Position numbers and translations under genes: made by a program
Source: Balneolaceae bacterium
Lineage (GTDB): Bacteria > Bacteroidota > Rhodothermia > Balneolales > Balneolaceae
Assembly (NCBI GenBank): GCA_034521495.1
Contig: JAXHMK010000019.1
Location: forward strand, 1 to 64,000
Direction: 5' to 3'
DNA length: 64,000 nucleotides
The notes under the pieces: generated by a model
Database searches by the model: none
Seen by the model: the letters and a program-made list of their open reading frames with translations, nothing else
What the model was told of the DNA's origin: nothing
Shown: positions 36,361 through 46,995 of the stretch, one piece after another
How the letters are laid out: each line of letters starts with the position of its first letter
Numbering within the stretch: the stretch's first letter is position 1

Positions 36361-36476
36361 GAAACGCCGAATGCATGAACCTTAAACAATCCACTGCAAC
36401 TTGTCTGTTGAATTGGTAATTTTGATGCCACAACCATAACTTCAGCCGCTCGATTAAACTGATCAAAAAATAATTT

Positions 36477-38507
36477 ATGTCTAAACGAATTTTAGTTACG
36501 TCAGCTCTGCCCTATGCGAATGGCCCGATTCATCTTGGACATCTCGCAGGTGCGTATCTTCCCGCGGATCTTTACACCCGTTACAAGCGCCTGAAAGGAA
36601 AAGATATTATCCATATTTGTGGCTCGGATGAAAATGGAGTTCCCATCACCATCGCAGCTGAAAAAGAGGGCGTGGATCCACAGGAAATTGTGGATCGATA
36701 TCATACCATGAATAAAGATGTTTTCAGAAAATTCGGTATCGATTTCGATTATTACGGACGTACCAGTTCGGAAACGCACAAGAAAACATCGCAGGATTTC
36801 TTTCTGAACCTGCATGAACAAGATATTTTCACGAAAAAGAAGCAGAAGCAGTTTTATGATGAAGACGCAGATATGTTTCTGCCCGACCGATATGTTAAAG
36901 GAACATGCCCGGTTTGTAACCACCCCGAGGCATTTGGAGATCAGTGTGAAAAATGCGGTTCATCGCTCTCCCCAACCGATTTAATTGATCCGGTCAGTGC
37001 TATTACCGGAAACAAGCCGATTATAAAAGAAACCGAACATTGGTTCATACCACTTGGCAATTACCAGGATTGGCTGGAGGAGTGGATAGGCTCGCGTAAA
37101 AACTGGAAACCTAATGTTGTGGGTCAATGTAAAAGCTGGCTGGATACCGGCCTGGGAGACCGCGCCGTAACCCGTGATCTGTCCTGGGGCGTTCCGGTTC
37201 CGCTGCCCGATGGCGAGAGAAAAGTTCTCTATGTTTGGTTTGATGCGCCCATCGGTTATATATCAGCTACTAAAGAGTGGGCCGAGATTCAGGGAGATCC
37301 CGATCTTTGGAAAACGTACTGGCAGGATGAGGATACAACACTCATCCATTTTATTGGAAAAGACAATATCGTTTTTCATTGCATTATGTTCCCGGCCATG
37401 CTCAAACAACACGGAGATTTTGTACTCCCGGAAAATGTACCGGCCAATGAATTTTTAAATCTTGAGGGACAAAAACTCTCGACCTCCAAAGGATGGGCAG
37501 TATGGCTGCATGAATACCTGGAAGATTTTGAGGGTGATCTGTTACGGTATGTTCTCGGAACCACCCTGCCGGAAACCAAAGATTCCGATTTTTCCTGGAA
37601 AGATTTTCAAAATCGTGTAAACAGTGAACTGGCGGATATTCTCGGGAATTTTGTTTTTCGCACGCACAGTTTCACTCACCGGTTTTTTGATGGAGCGATT
37701 CCCGAGCTGTCCAATCCAACAGACCTGGATATTGAGACGTTGAAAGAAATTTCAAACCAAAAGAATAAGATCGAAGAATCTTATGAATCATTCCGCTTCC
37801 GCGAGGCGATTTATGAAACCATGCAGTTAGCGCGAATTGGAAATCGTTATTTCACGGAAACAGAACCCTGGAAAACCCGCAAAGAAAATCCGGAGGCATG
37901 TGGAAATACTCTGTATGTATGCCTGCAGATCAGTGCGGCCCTTTCTGTTCTGTTTGAGCCGATTCTGCCAAACAAGATGCATCTTCTTAAGGAACAACTG
38001 GGAGTTCCAGAAACAATTGAGTGGGACCGGGTGGATGATCATATTCTTCCATCAGGACAGCTTATTCAAGAGGGTGATATTCTTTTTGAAAAAATTGAGG
38101 ATGAAGAAGTTGAAGAACAGATCAACAAACTCAAAGAACGAGCTTCCAAAAATGAACCACCAGAAAAAGATTATCCTCCTTTAAAAGATGAAATTGATTT
38201 CGGTAATTTTGCCTCACTTGATTTACGGGCCGGTAAAATTATCGAAGCTCAAAAGGTAGAAAAATCGAATAAACTGATTCGAATTACAGTAGATATGGGA
38301 TTTGAAGAGCGAACAATACTCTCTGGTATCGCAGAATTTTTTGATGCAGAGGAGATTGTTGGCCAATCTGTTTGTGTAGTTGCCAACCTTGCCCCAAAGA
38401 AAATGATGGGAATTGAAAGTAACGGTATGATATTAATGGGTGAAGACAGCGAAGGGACGCTACACTTCGTTGAAACTGAAGCCGAACCCGGAAGTCCTGT
38501 CACCTAA
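36477..38507 (+). CDS. metG: Methionyl-tRNA synthetase
   Basis: This 676-residue class I synthetase has the HIGH-like PYANGPIHLGHLAGAYLP at the N-terminus, a zinc knuckle with CPVCNHPEAFGDQCEKCG, and the KMSKS-equivalent KLSTSKGWAVW (about 332-342). The anticodon-binding helical domain follows. The C-terminal 110 residues form a tRNA-binding OB-fold dimerisation domain (IDFGNFASLDLRAGKIIEAQ), as in dimeric bacterial MetG. It charges tRNA-Met. The stop overlaps the start of the next gene as TAATG. Confidence 0.97.
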   Translation: MSKRILVTSALPYANGPIHLGHLAGAYLPADLYTRYKRLKGKDIIHICGSDENGVPITIAAEKEGVDPQEIVDRYHTMNKDVFRKFGIDFDYYGRTSSETHKKTSQDFFLNLHEQDIFTKKKQKQFYDEDADMFLPDRYVKGTCPVCNHPEAFGDQCEKCGSSLSPTDLIDPVSAITGNKPIIKETEHWFIPLGNYQDWLEEWIGSRKNWKPNVVGQCKSWLDTGLGDRAVTRDLSWGVPVPLPDGERKVLYVWFDAPIGYISATKEWAEIQGDPDLWKTYWQDEDTTLIHFIGKDNIVFHCIMFPAMLKQHGDFVLPENVPANEFLNLEGQKLSTSKGWAVWLHEYLEDFEGDLLRYVLGTTLPETKDSDFSWKDFQNRVNSELADILGNFVFRTHSFTHRFFDGAIPELSNPTDLDIETLKEISNQKNKIEESYESFRFREAIYETMQLARIGNRYFTETEPWKTRKENPEACGNTLYVCLQISAALSVLFEPILPNKMHLLKEQLGVPETIEWDRVDDHILPSGQLIQEGDILFEKIEDEEVEEQINKLKERASKNEPPEKDYPPLKDEIDFGNFASLDLRAGKIIEAQKVEKSNKLIRITVDMGFEERTILSGIAEFFDAEEIVGQSVCVVANLAPKKMMGIESNGMILMGEDSEGTLHFVETEAEPGSPVT

Positions 38508-40498
38508 TGATCTCAACAAAATTACCTGGTACCCGAACGTCGATTGGATGTACCCTTTCAGACGACTCAACAAGTTTTGCCTTTTATTGTCCGCGTGCTC
38601 AATCGGTCAGATGCATTATTTTTGACCATTCTGATGATGAAAAGGGTAAAGAATATCAAATGCAAAAAAGTAAAACCGGCATTTGGATGCTTACCATCGA
38701 ACAAAATCTCGAAGGTAAGTGGTATGGCTACAAAGCTGACTTTAAGAAATCTGATCAACCTAAAACACCCTACACGAATGAACTCTTTGCCGATCCTTAC
38801 AGCAAGCATGTGACGGTTCGGAATACCTATCAGCAGGATGCAAAAACTTATATTTTTGATGGGGATTTTAACTGGGAAGATACCGGGCACTGTTTCCCGG
38901 ATGATATCAGAGACCTGATTATTTACGAAACTCATATAAAAGATCTTACAGCCCACCCAAGCAGTGGGGCTAAAGGTATGGGATCATTCAAAAAATTGAT
39001 CGATCCAAACCAAACCGGGGGAATTCAACACCTGAAAAAGTTAGGTGTGAACTGTGTGGAGTTTCTGCCTCTCCAAAAATTTGCCCCTGTAGAACCCCCT
39101 TATGGCACAAAGACCAAAGAGGGATTTCACAATAGCTGGAATCCCTATGAGGCCAACTACTGGGGATATATGACCTCCTTCTTTTTTGCACCGGAATCAA
39201 CTTTTGCATCGGACTGGAGTAACCGGCATTCCGGGCGTACAACAGCAGCAGTCACTGAATTTAAAGAAGCAATAAAATCACTCCACTCCGAAGGAATTAC
39301 CGTGTTGATGGATGTGGTATACAATCATACCTCCCTTTTTGATAAAAATCCGCATACACATTTGGTACCAGATGTTTACCTGCGCAAAGACCATAATGGA
39401 AATTTGATGAACCGAAGCGGAACGGGAAATGAATTTAAATCAGAAGAACCGGCTGCACGACAACTGATCATCGACTCACTTTTGTACTGGATGGAAGAGT
39501 ATAAAATTGACGGTTTCCGGTTTGACCTGGCTGCACTCCTTGACAATAAAACCTGGGATGTTATCAAAAAAGCCGTTCACGAAAAATACCCGAACGCAGT
39601 ATTGATTGCTGAACCCTGGGGAGGACATTACTCGCCACATAAATTTTCGGATTACGGCTGGGCATCGTGGAATGATAGAATCAGAAACAGTTTTAAAGGC
39701 TCAGATCCGCAGCACGACCGTGGATTTATTTTTTCTGACTGGCAGCACGAAACCAAACGTGAACGATTGGAAAACATCCTTCAGGGAACTTTGAACCACG
39801 ATGAGGGTGGCCTTTATCAAACCTCTGCTCACAGTGTAAATTACCTGGAAAGCCACGACGGATATACGCTTGGTGATTTCATCAGGATTGGGCTGAACCC
39901 CGAAATTCACGATCAAACTATTGAAAATCTTGAAGACCATACAAAGCTCAACGAACAGCAACTGACGATTTCAAAGCTGGCGGCTTTAAGCCTTTTTGTA
40001 ACTCAAGGCATCACCATGATTCATGCCGGGCAGGAGTTTGCACGTTCAAAAGTGATTGCAAGAACTCCGGTGAAAGATCCTGATGAAGGGAAAATAGATC
40101 ACAACAGCTACCAAAAAGATAATGAGACAAACTGGCTGAATTTTAATCATCTAAAACTCAATCGTGAGCTCTTTGATTATTATCGTGGATTGATTGACAT
40201 CAGGAAAAAATCACCGGCACTGCGAAAGTGCCAGGCGGAAGAAATTGATTTCGATTATTATGGAAATCCACTTCTGTTGAGTTTTTATATCAGTGGAAAT
40301 TCCACCGGTGATATGTATGATTATTATGTTTTATTAAATGGCAATTCATACCCAATCGAAAATCAAGAATTACCCCCGGGAGTGTGGGAAATTCTGGCAG
40401 ATCATGAAATTGCATCCTCCCATATTTTGAACGTTGTGAGTGAAAGTGTGAAGATACCTTCTCAAAGCGGTATATTGCTTCGAAAGTTGCGTCATTAG
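38507..40498 (+). CDS. GH13 debranching enzyme (isoamylase/pullulanase type)
   Basis: This 663-residue alpha-amylase-family protein has an N-terminal CBM48-like domain (about 20-125) followed by the catalytic barrel. The four conserved regions are DVVYNHTS (I), GFRFDLAAL with the nucleophile Asp (II), LIAEPWGG with the acid/base Glu (III; AEPW is typical of debranching enzymes) and NYLESHDGYTLGD (IV). It probably hydrolyses alpha-1,6 branches of glycogen or maltodextrin inside the cell, since no signal peptide is present. It overlaps metG by one base and is probably co-transcribed with it. Confidence 0.92.
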   Translation: MISTKLPGTRTSIGCTLSDDSTSFAFYCPRAQSVRCIIFDHSDDEKGKEYQMQKSKTGIWMLTIEQNLEGKWYGYKADFKKSDQPKTPYTNELFADPYSKHVTVRNTYQQDAKTYIFDGDFNWEDTGHCFPDDIRDLIIYETHIKDLTAHPSSGAKGMGSFKKLIDPNQTGGIQHLKKLGVNCVEFLPLQKFAPVEPPYGTKTKEGFHNSWNPYEANYWGYMTSFFFAPESTFASDWSNRHSGRTTAAVTEFKEAIKSLHSEGITVLMDVVYNHTSLFDKNPHTHLVPDVYLRKDHNGNLMNRSGTGNEFKSEEPAARQLIIDSLLYWMEEYKIDGFRFDLAALLDNKTWDVIKKAVHEKYPNAVLIAEPWGGHYSPHKFSDYGWASWNDRIRNSFKGSDPQHDRGFIFSDWQHETKRERLENILQGTLNHDEGGLYQTSAHSVNYLESHDGYTLGDFIRIGLNPEIHDQTIENLEDHTKLNEQQLTISKLAALSLFVTQGITMIHAGQEFARSKVIARTPVKDPDEGKIDHNSYQKDNETNWLNFNHLKLNRELFDYYRGLIDIRKKSPALRKCQAEEIDFDYYGNPLLLSFYISGNSTGDMYDYYVLLNGNSYPIENQELPPGVWEILADHEIASSHILNVVSESVKIPSQSGILLRKLRH

Positions 40499-40886
40499 AT
40501 TTGTACGGACAGCGCCGAAGGCATCCCGTGCGGGGCTTGTCCGGCACCACCATACTTTAAATAAATTTTAAAATGAATACTCGGCTTGAAATCTCGAAAC
40601 CAAATTTCCAAATCAGCAGTAGATAGATGGTTTGAGGAAACGGGCAAACTGCCCGTTATACCTATGTACGCCGGACAGCTTGTCCGGCACTCACAATTTT
40701 AAAATCAGTATGGAAATAAGATGTTTATTTGCTGAATTTTATTTTGAATCGAATCTTAATGAGTGTAGTTGAACCAAAACGGAAGTAACGGGCAGGCTGC
40801 CCGTTGTACATTGAATACCAAAATTGGATTTTTAGAGGTTCCAAAATATTTTAAGGGACAATAACTAACTTAAAACTTTTTTCGAC
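40499..40886. repeat. Intergenic REP-like hairpins
   Basis: Four hairpin blocks fill this 388-bp gap: a larger imperfect one at about 40505-40545 (GGACAGCGCC ... CTTGTCCGGC), CGGGCAAACTGCCCG at 40641-40655, GCCGGACAGCTTGTCCGGC at 40670-40688 and CGGGCAGGCTGCCCG at 40789-40803. The last two form the same two-hairpin unit, about 130 bp long, that recurs after gcvH (45213-45334). There is no gene here. Confidence 0.8.
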
Positions 40887-42233
40887 TTGGCAACATCTTC
40901 CACTACAACCCGAGGCACCTGGAACTCAAAACTTGGCTTTATTCTTGCCGCCGCCGGGTCCGCTGTTGGGCTTGGTAATATATGGGCATTTCCCACCAAA
41001 GTAGCCACCGAGGGTGGTGCAGCTTACCTGCTCATCTACCTGTTATGTACATTTGCAATTGGGTTTCCCGTAATGGCTGCTGAGATTACCATCGGCCGAA
41101 GAGCAGGGAAAAACCCTGTGGGAGCATTTAAAGCTATAAGTACAAATAAATTCTTTCCTCTTGTTGGCATCTGGGGTGTTATTTGCGGTGTAATGATTCT
41201 CTCCTTCTATACAGTTATTGCCGGCTGGGCATTTGGTTTCGCCTTTGAAGAAATATTCTACTTCTTTGGATGGGCCGGGGCAGCAGATTGGCTCACTGAC
41301 ACCGGAAATGGATTCAAGAATGCATTGATTGCCTCTGTATTTATGTTTGGTACTATTAAAATTATAACCGGTGGAGTAAGCGACGGAATTGAACGTGCTA
41401 CCAAAGCAATGATGCCCCTGCTGATTGGTATAATGGTTGTTATGATAATTTATGTTCTGTGGCAGCCCGGAAGCAACGCGGGAATCGAAGCGTATCTTCT
41501 GCCGGATTTCAGCAGAATTGATGCAGAGTTAATCTTTTCTGCCATGGGGCAGGCTTTTTTCTCACTTTCATTGGGTATGGGAGCCTTAATTACGTATGGT
41601 TCATACCTTAGCAAGCGCGAAAATATACCTCAGGCCGCTGCATTTGTAACTTTAGCCGATGTGGGCATCGCCTTTCTTGCCGGGCTCTTAATTGTACCGG
41701 CCATGTTTCTTGCACAAAGTCAGGGAATAAGCATTGATGCGGGTGGCTCTCTCGCATCAAGTACAGATCTTGTATTTCAGATCTTACCCGCACTGTTTCA
41801 TACCATTGGCGGCGGCGTTGGGATGCTTCTCGGGGTTACATTCTTTCTGTTACTTAGTATAGCAGCCCTCACATCTACCATATCTCTTTTAGAGGTTCCC
41901 GTTTCCTATGTGATAGACGAATTTGAGGTTAAACGAAAAAAAGCAGCCTGGTCAGTTGGATTAGGTATATTGGCCGTTTCAATAACGGTAGCCTACTTTC
42001 CTGTACTTATTGGATGGTTTGATTATCTGTTCAGCAGCATTGGGTTACCATTGGGTGGTTTCTTAATTTGTATTTTTGTTGGCTACTTTTGGACAACCGA
42101 CAAAGCCCTTACCGAGATGGAAAGTGGTTATGCGGGAGTTCACGAAAGCCTGTTTTCAAAAGCATGGCCCATATTTATTAAATTTATTTGCCCTGCAGCT
42201 ATTCTGTACAATCTTATTTCCAATTTCGTGTAA
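40887..42233 (+). CDS. SNF-family sodium-dependent transporter (first of two)
   Basis: This 448-residue LeuT-fold transporter has the neurotransmitter:sodium symporter signature LGFILAAAGSAVGLGNIWAFP in TM1 (unwound sodium/substrate site) and about 11 hydrophobic segments. TTG start at 40887. Bacterial members take up amino acids or related zwitterions with Na+. The 11-TM length fits the shorter bacterial subgroup. It is followed by efp after about 64 bp. A second, distinct SNF protein is encoded at 60760. Confidence 0.92.
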   Translation: MATSSTTTRGTWNSKLGFILAAAGSAVGLGNIWAFPTKVATEGGAAYLLIYLLCTFAIGFPVMAAEITIGRRAGKNPVGAFKAISTNKFFPLVGIWGVICGVMILSFYTVIAGWAFGFAFEEIFYFFGWAGAADWLTDTGNGFKNALIASVFMFGTIKIITGGVSDGIERATKAMMPLLIGIMVVMIIYVLWQPGSNAGIEAYLLPDFSRIDAELIFSAMGQAFFSLSLGMGALITYGSYLSKRENIPQAAAFVTLADVGIAFLAGLLIVPAMFLAQSQGISIDAGGSLASSTDLVFQILPALFHTIGGGVGMLLGVTFFLLLSIAALTSTISLLEVPVSYVIDEFEVKRKKAAWSVGLGILAVSITVAYFPVLIGWFDYLFSSIGLPLGGFLICIFVGYFWTTDKALTEMESGYAGVHESLFSKAWPIFIKFICPAAILYNLISNFV

Positions 42234-42297
42234 TCTTTTTGTTATCAAAGTAAGCAGGTAGTATTTTTCTACCGTTAAAAAGAACGAATAAAAATTT

Positions 42298-42873
42298 ATG
42301 TCTAAAGTATCTACTTCAGATTTTCGCACAGGAATGAATATTCTTATAGATAGCGAAATCTATTCGATTGTTGATTTCCAGCATGTAAAACCGGGAAAAG
42401 GCGGAGCTTTTGTCCGCACGAAGCTAAAAGGAGTTGTCAATGAAAAAAATATTGAAAAAACATTCCGTTCTGGTGAAAGTGTAGAAGAAATTCGCGTAGA
42501 ACGACAACCTTACCAGTTTTTGTATGCTGATGGTGACCTCTATTTCTTTATGCACCAGGAAACATACGAACAAATTCCTCTCGAACGCTCTCGGGTTGAA
42601 AAATCTGAATTTGTTTCCGATGGTATGATATGCACACTGGTGGTCGATGTAGACAATGAGAATATTCTGTATGCACAACCCCCGGATCATATCGACTCGG
42701 AAGTGGTTGAAACCGACCCCGGCCTAAAGGGCGATACTGCTCAGGGAGGAAATAAACCCGCGACCATAGCGGGAGGAGCCGTTGTTCAGGTTCCACTCTT
42801 TATAAATGAAGGAGATGTTATTCGTGTAGATACCCGTACAAGCGAGTATGTTGAACGAGTAAAATCTGATTAA
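42298..42873 (+). CDS. efp: Elongation factor P
   Basis: This 191-residue three-domain protein relieves ribosome stalling at proline runs. The domain I tip loop reads HVKPGKGGAFVR with Lys34 at the position that is post-translationally modified, so modification would be of the lysine type rather than the arginine-rhamnose type. The C-terminus ends GDVIRVDTRTSEYVERV, the standard EF-P signature. It heads the efp-accB-accC-gcvH run, an arrangement conserved in many bacteria. Confidence 0.97.
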   Translation: MSKVSTSDFRTGMNILIDSEIYSIVDFQHVKPGKGGAFVRTKLKGVVNEKNIEKTFRSGESVEEIRVERQPYQFLYADGDLYFFMHQETYEQIPLERSRVEKSEFVSDGMICTLVVDVDNENILYAQPPDHIDSEVVETDPGLKGDTAQGGNKPATIAGGAVVQVPLFINEGDVIRVDTRTSEYVERVKSD

Positions 42874-42966
42874 TTTCGATTTACGTATTCGCTTTAATCA
42901 ACTTGTAAATTAAAAAGCCGGTTGCGCCTACATCAACAAAAATAAATGAAAATTTAACATAGAGTA

Positions 42967-43452
42967 ATGGATTTAAAACTTGTTAAAAAACTACTGGATC
43001 TGATCTCTGAAAGTGAAGTCGATGAAGTCTCCATTGAAGAAGGAGAATTTAAAATAAAGGTCAAGAAAACCTCCGAAGCTTCTCAGCCAGCCATGCACTA
43101 TCAAATACCACAACAGCCGCAAGCACCCCAGCAACCGGCTCAGACACAACAACCGGCACCGGCTGAATCAGCAGAAAAAAACACTGAAGAATCTAAACCG
43201 GAGCAACCGGATGGAGAAGTAGTAAAATCTCCAATTGTTGGTACATTTTATGAAGCTGCATCGCCTGACTCTGATCCGTTTGCAAAAGTTGGAGATCATA
43301 TTGCAGCCGGAGAAACTCTCTGCATTGTGGAAGCGATGAAAATTATGAATGAAATTGAAGCAGAATTTTCAGGTACTGTACAGAAAATTCTGGTTGAAAA
43401 TGGCTCTCCTGTAGAATTTGATCAGCCATTATTTATCATTAAAAAAGATTAA
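42967..43452 (+). CDS. accB: Biotin carboxyl carrier protein of acetyl-CoA carboxylase
   Basis: This 161-residue protein has an N-terminal segment [19 protein letters not shown], a Pro/Gln/Ala-rich flexible linker (about 40-80), and a C-terminal biotinyl domain with the biotinylation site [13 protein letters not shown] and the preceding [18 protein letters not shown] thumb region typical of AccB. It carries carboxybiotin between AccC and the carboxyltransferase. It is followed after 8 bp by accC. Confidence 0.97.
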   Translation: MDLKLVKKLLDLISESEVDEVSIEEGEFKIKVKKTSEASQPAMHYQIPQQPQAPQQPAQTQQPAPAESAEKNTEESKPEQPDGEVVKSPIVGTFYEAASPDSDPFAKVGDHIAAGETLCIVEAMKIMNEIEAEFSGTVQKILVENGSPVEFDQPLFIIKKD

Positions 43453-43460
43453 ACCTCTGT

Positions 43461-44816
43461 ATGTTTAACAAGATACTGATTGCGAACCGGGGTGAGATTG
43501 CTCTCAGAGTCATTCGTACTTGTAAGGAGATGGGAATTAAATCGGTTGCGGTTTACTCCACAGCTGATGAACACAGCTTGCATGTAAAGTTTGCTGATGA
43601 AGCTGTATGCATAGGTCCTCCTGCCAGTAAAGAAAGTTATCTGAAAATACCCTCCATTCTTGCTGCAGCCGAAATTACCAATGCCGAAGCGATCCATCCG
43701 GGTTATGGTTTTCTCTCGGAAAATGCTGAATTCAGCCGGATTTGCAGCGAACATGATATTAAGTTTATCGGCCCCTCTCCAGAGATGATAAGCACGATGG
43801 GCGATAAAGCCACTGCTAAAGCCACAATGATAAAAAATAATGTACCGGTTGTTCCCGGTTCCGAAGGTATTGTGGAAACCCTGGAGAAAGCAGAAAAATA
43901 TGCCGAAGAGATCGGATTCCCCCTAATTGTGAAGGCAACAGCAGGCGGCGGCGGACGCGGAATGCGGGTTGTGAATAACCCCGACAATTTCAAAAATGCT
44001 TTTAATACCTGCCGAAATGAGGCTGAAGCTGCTTTTGGAAATCCGGAAGTTTACATAGAGAAATTTATTCAGGATCCACGCCACATTGAGATTCAGATTT
44101 TGGGAGATCAGCATGGAAATGTTGTTCATCTCGGTGAACGTGAATGTTCGCTCCAAAGGCGACATCAAAAAATAATGGAGGAAGCCCCCTCCCCTGTTAT
44201 GACCCCGGAAGTACGCGAGAAGATGGGCAATGCAGCTGTAAATGCAGGCAAAGCCATCAATTATGAAGGCGCCGGAACGGTTGAGTTTATAGCCGACAAA
44301 GATCTCAATTTCTATTTCATGGAGATGAACACCCGAATACAGGTGGAGCATCCCATTACAGAAGAGATTACATTTACGGATTTGGTGCAGCAACAGATTC
44401 TTGCAGCAGCCGGTGAGAAATTGAGTTCAAAACCATTTAAATTTCGCGGACATGCCATTGAGTGCAGAATCAATGCGGAAGATCCGGAGCATAATTTTCG
44501 CCCCACTGCCGGTACTATTACCTCCTTTAACATCCCCGGGGGACGCAGCGTCAGGGTTGATACACATGCTTATGCAGGTTACAAAGTGCCGCCTCATTAC
44601 GACTCTATGATTGCCAAATTGATTGTGAGTGCTGCAAACCGTAAAGAAGCAATAAGCAGAATGAAACGTGCCCTGGAAGAGTTTGTTATTGAAGGAATAA
44701 AAACGACTATTCCTTATCATTTGCAGCTGATGGATGATCCAAACTTTATCAGCGGTGATTTTAACACACAATATCTCGAAAAATCTTTTACATTTAATCC
44801 AGAAAAATCAAACTAA
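43461..44816 (+). CDS. accC: Biotin carboxylase subunit of acetyl-CoA carboxylase
   Basis: This 451-residue ATP-grasp enzyme starts [20 protein letters not shown] and shows the glycine-rich ATP lid [33 protein letters not shown], the catalytic [16 protein letters not shown] with the conserved Arg-x-Gln-Val-Glu, and the C-terminal [13 protein letters not shown]. It carboxylates the biotin on AccB using bicarbonate and ATP, the first step in fatty-acid synthesis. Length is standard. It overlaps nothing and precedes gcvH by 5 bp. Confidence 0.97.
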   Translation: MFNKILIANRGEIALRVIRTCKEMGIKSVAVYSTADEHSLHVKFADEAVCIGPPASKESYLKIPSILAAAEITNAEAIHPGYGFLSENAEFSRICSEHDIKFIGPSPEMISTMGDKATAKATMIKNNVPVVPGSEGIVETLEKAEKYAEEIGFPLIVKATAGGGGRGMRVVNNPDNFKNAFNTCRNEAEAAFGNPEVYIEKFIQDPRHIEIQILGDQHGNVVHLGERECSLQRRHQKIMEEAPSPVMTPEVREKMGNAAVNAGKAINYEGAGTVEFIADKDLNFYFMEMNTRIQVEHPITEEITFTDLVQQQILAAAGEKLSSKPFKFRGHAIECRINAEDPEHNFRPTAGTITSFNIPGGRSVRVDTHAYAGYKVPPHYDSMIAKLIVSAANRKEAISRMKRALEEFVIEGIKTTIPYHLQLMDDPNFISGDFNTQYLEKSFTFNPEKSN

Positions 44817-44821
44817 TAACT

Positions 44822-45202
44822 ATGAAATTTCCTGAAGATCTGAAATACACCAAAGAGCACGAATGGGTGCGAGATAACGGTGACGGTACAGCAACCATCG
44901 GAATTACAGATTTTGCCCAGGGCGAATTGGGTGATATTGTTTTTGTGGAGCTGGAACCGGAGGGATCTGAGTTTGATCAGGATGAAGTTCTTGGTACTGT
45001 GGAAGCTGTTAAAACTGTTTCAGAACTCTTTAGCCCTGTTTCAGGAGAAATCACAGAGATCAATGAGGCACTGGAAGATGAACCGGAATTGGTGAATGCA
45101 GATCCATACGGAAAAGGCTGGATGGTAAAAATGAAGGTAAGTGATTCTTCTGAATTGGACTCCCTCCTGTCTGTGGATGAGTACAAAGAAATTGTTGAAT
45201 AG
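44822..45202 (+). CDS. gcvH: Glycine cleavage system H protein
   Basis: This 126-residue lipoyl-domain protein contains the lipoylation lysine in LGTVEAVKTVSELFSPVSGE and the start KYTKEHEWVRDNGDGTATIG typical of GcvH. It shuttles the methylamine group in glycine cleavage. Being 5 bp after accC, it is probably co-transcribed with the carboxylase genes rather than with gcvP or gcvT, neither of which is in the window. Confidence 0.97.
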   Translation: MKFPEDLKYTKEHEWVRDNGDGTATIGITDFAQGELGDIVFVELEPEGSEFDQDEVLGTVEAVKTVSELFSPVSGEITEINEALEDEPELVNADPYGKGWMVKMKVSDSSELDSLLSVDEYKEIVE

Positions 45203-45212
45203 TAAGTAGTAC

Positions 45213-45334
45213 GCCGGACAGCCTGTCCGGCTCACCAATCCGTAAAACTGCCTGAATATTGCAGAAGGTTTTCTCAGCCAAAGTATAGGAGATTATACTG
45301 AAACAGGGTTTTGAGATTTCGGGCAAGCTGCCCG
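45213..45334. repeat. REP-like two-hairpin unit between gcvH and guaA
   Basis: GCCGGACAGCCTGTCCGGC (45213-45231) and CGGGCAAGCTGCCCG (45320-45334) are separated by 88 bp. The same pair in the same order, 134 bp end to end, lies at 40670-40803. It sits directly after the gcvH stop, where it could also act as a terminator. Confidence 0.8.
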
Positions 45335-45416
45335 ATTTACATAAGATTGGAAGTCCAAATCTTTTTATATTCTCCCTTCATTAAATTCCCAAGAGCTTTT
45401 TCATAACGAAACCAAC

Positions 45417-46967
45417 ATGCATACATATCATGATGAGTGGATACTCATACTTGATTTTGGATCTCAATACACTCAGTTAATTGCCCGGCGGATTCGCGAA
45501 CTGAATGTATACTGCGAAATCCATCCTTTTAACACCCCGCCTGAAGACTTTAGTCAGAATCCACCAAAAGGAATTATTCTCTCCGGAGGACCAAAAAGCG
45601 TTTACGATGAAGAGGCACCTATACTTAACCTTGATTATTTTAATTTTAACATACCTGTTTTAGGCATTTGCTATGGTTTGCAGTCCCTCGCCCACAGGTT
45701 GGTTCCGGGAAGTGTCGAAAAAGCCGAGAAGCGTGAGTTTGGGCGAGCAAAACTAATTGTAGATGATGACTCCGGACTTCTTAAAAATGTGCAAAATAAC
45801 TCTGTTGTTTGGATGAGCCATGGTGATCACATTCATCAATTACCGGAACAGTATAAAGTGATCGCTCATACCTCTAATGCACCCGTTGCTGCAGTTCGGC
45901 ATAAGGAAAAACAGATCTACGGCGTCCAGTTTCATCCCGAAGTTGCACACACGGAAAAAGGAAAAGAGATTCTTCAAAACTTTGTAATTAACATTTCTGA
46001 GTGTGAAGGCGATTGGACTGCATCCTCTTTTATCGAAACGGAGATTAAAAGCATCCGGGAACAGGTGGGTAACAGTAAAGTTATTTGCGGCCTTTCCGGT
46101 GGTGTGGATTCAACCGTAGTTGCCACACTTGTTCATAAAGCAATTGGCGATCAGCTACTCTGTATTTTTGTGGATAACGGCCTTCTCAGAAAGAATGAAT
46201 TTAATGAGGTATTGGATACCTATAAGGAACACCTTCATTTACCTGTAAAAGGAATTGATGCATCCGATAAATTTTTGAAAAATCTTGAAGGTGTTGCAGA
46301 TCCCGAACAGAAAAGAGTTATAATCGGGAATACATTTATTGAAGTATTTGATGAAGCTATAGCTCACGAAGAAGAATATAAATTTCTGGCCCAGGGCACA
46401 CTTTACCCGGATGTAATTGAAAGCGTCTCTTTCAAAGGTCCTTCGGCTACAATCAAATCACACCATAATGTGGGTGGTTTGCCTGAAAAGATGAATCTCG
46501 ATCTCATAGAACCGGTTCGGGAACTTTTTAAAGATGAAGTTCGGGGCGTTGGACGTGAGCTCGGAATTCCGGAATCTTTTATCGGCCGGCATCCATTTCC
46601 GGGGCCTGGACTTGGAATTCGGGTTTTGGGAGAACTATCAAAACAGAAACTCGATCTTCTCAGAGAAGCCGATTCAATCTTTATCCACTCACTCAGAGAA
46701 TATGGATTGTATGATAATGTCTGGCAGGCGTTAGCAGTACTCTTACCTGTTCAATCCGTTGGTGTGATGGGCGATGAACGCACCTACGAATATACTATTG
46801 CACTGCGAGCCGTTACCAGCGTAGATGGCATGACGGCCGACTGGGCCCGGTTACCATACGAATTCCTGTCTGAAGTAAGCAATCGAATTATAAACGAAGT
46901 ACGGGGAGTCAATCGTGTGGTCTATGATGTAAGCTCTAAACCACCGGCCACTATTGAGTGGGAATAA
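45417..46967 (+). CDS. guaA: GMP synthase (glutamine-hydrolysing)
   Basis: This 516-residue two-domain enzyme converts XMP to GMP. The N-terminal class I amidotransferase has the nucleophile Cys in [12 protein letters not shown] and the His-x-Glu of [13 protein letters not shown]. The ATP pyrophosphatase domain begins with the PP-loop [18 protein letters not shown]. The C-terminal dimerisation domain ends [14 protein letters not shown], the near-invariant GuaA terminus. Length is standard. Confidence 0.98.
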   Translation: MHTYHDEWILILDFGSQYTQLIARRIRELNVYCEIHPFNTPPEDFSQNPPKGIILSGGPKSVYDEEAPILNLDYFNFNIPVLGICYGLQSLAHRLVPGSVEKAEKREFGRAKLIVDDDSGLLKNVQNNSVVWMSHGDHIHQLPEQYKVIAHTSNAPVAAVRHKEKQIYGVQFHPEVAHTEKGKEILQNFVINISECEGDWTASSFIETEIKSIREQVGNSKVICGLSGGVDSTVVATLVHKAIGDQLLCIFVDNGLLRKNEFNEVLDTYKEHLHLPVKGIDASDKFLKNLEGVADPEQKRVIIGNTFIEVFDEAIAHEEEYKFLAQGTLYPDVIESVSFKGPSATIKSHHNVGGLPEKMNLDLIEPVRELFKDEVRGVGRELGIPESFIGRHPFPGPGLGIRVLGELSKQKLDLLREADSIFIHSLREYGLYDNVWQALAVLLPVQSVGVMGDERTYEYTIALRAVTSVDGMTADWARLPYEFLSEVSNRIINEVRGVNRVVYDVSSKPPATIEWE

Positions 46968-46995
46968 GAGGAACAAAGCTGTTTAAAATAGATAT

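Noticed and set aside
36269-36466. 65-codon minus-strand frame before metG
   Set aside because: It lies across the inverted 145-bp repeat element and its translation is repeat-derived.
45203-45416. Purine riboswitch upstream of guaA
   Set aside because: The gap is filled by the two REP-like hairpins; no purine-aptamer core sequence is visible.
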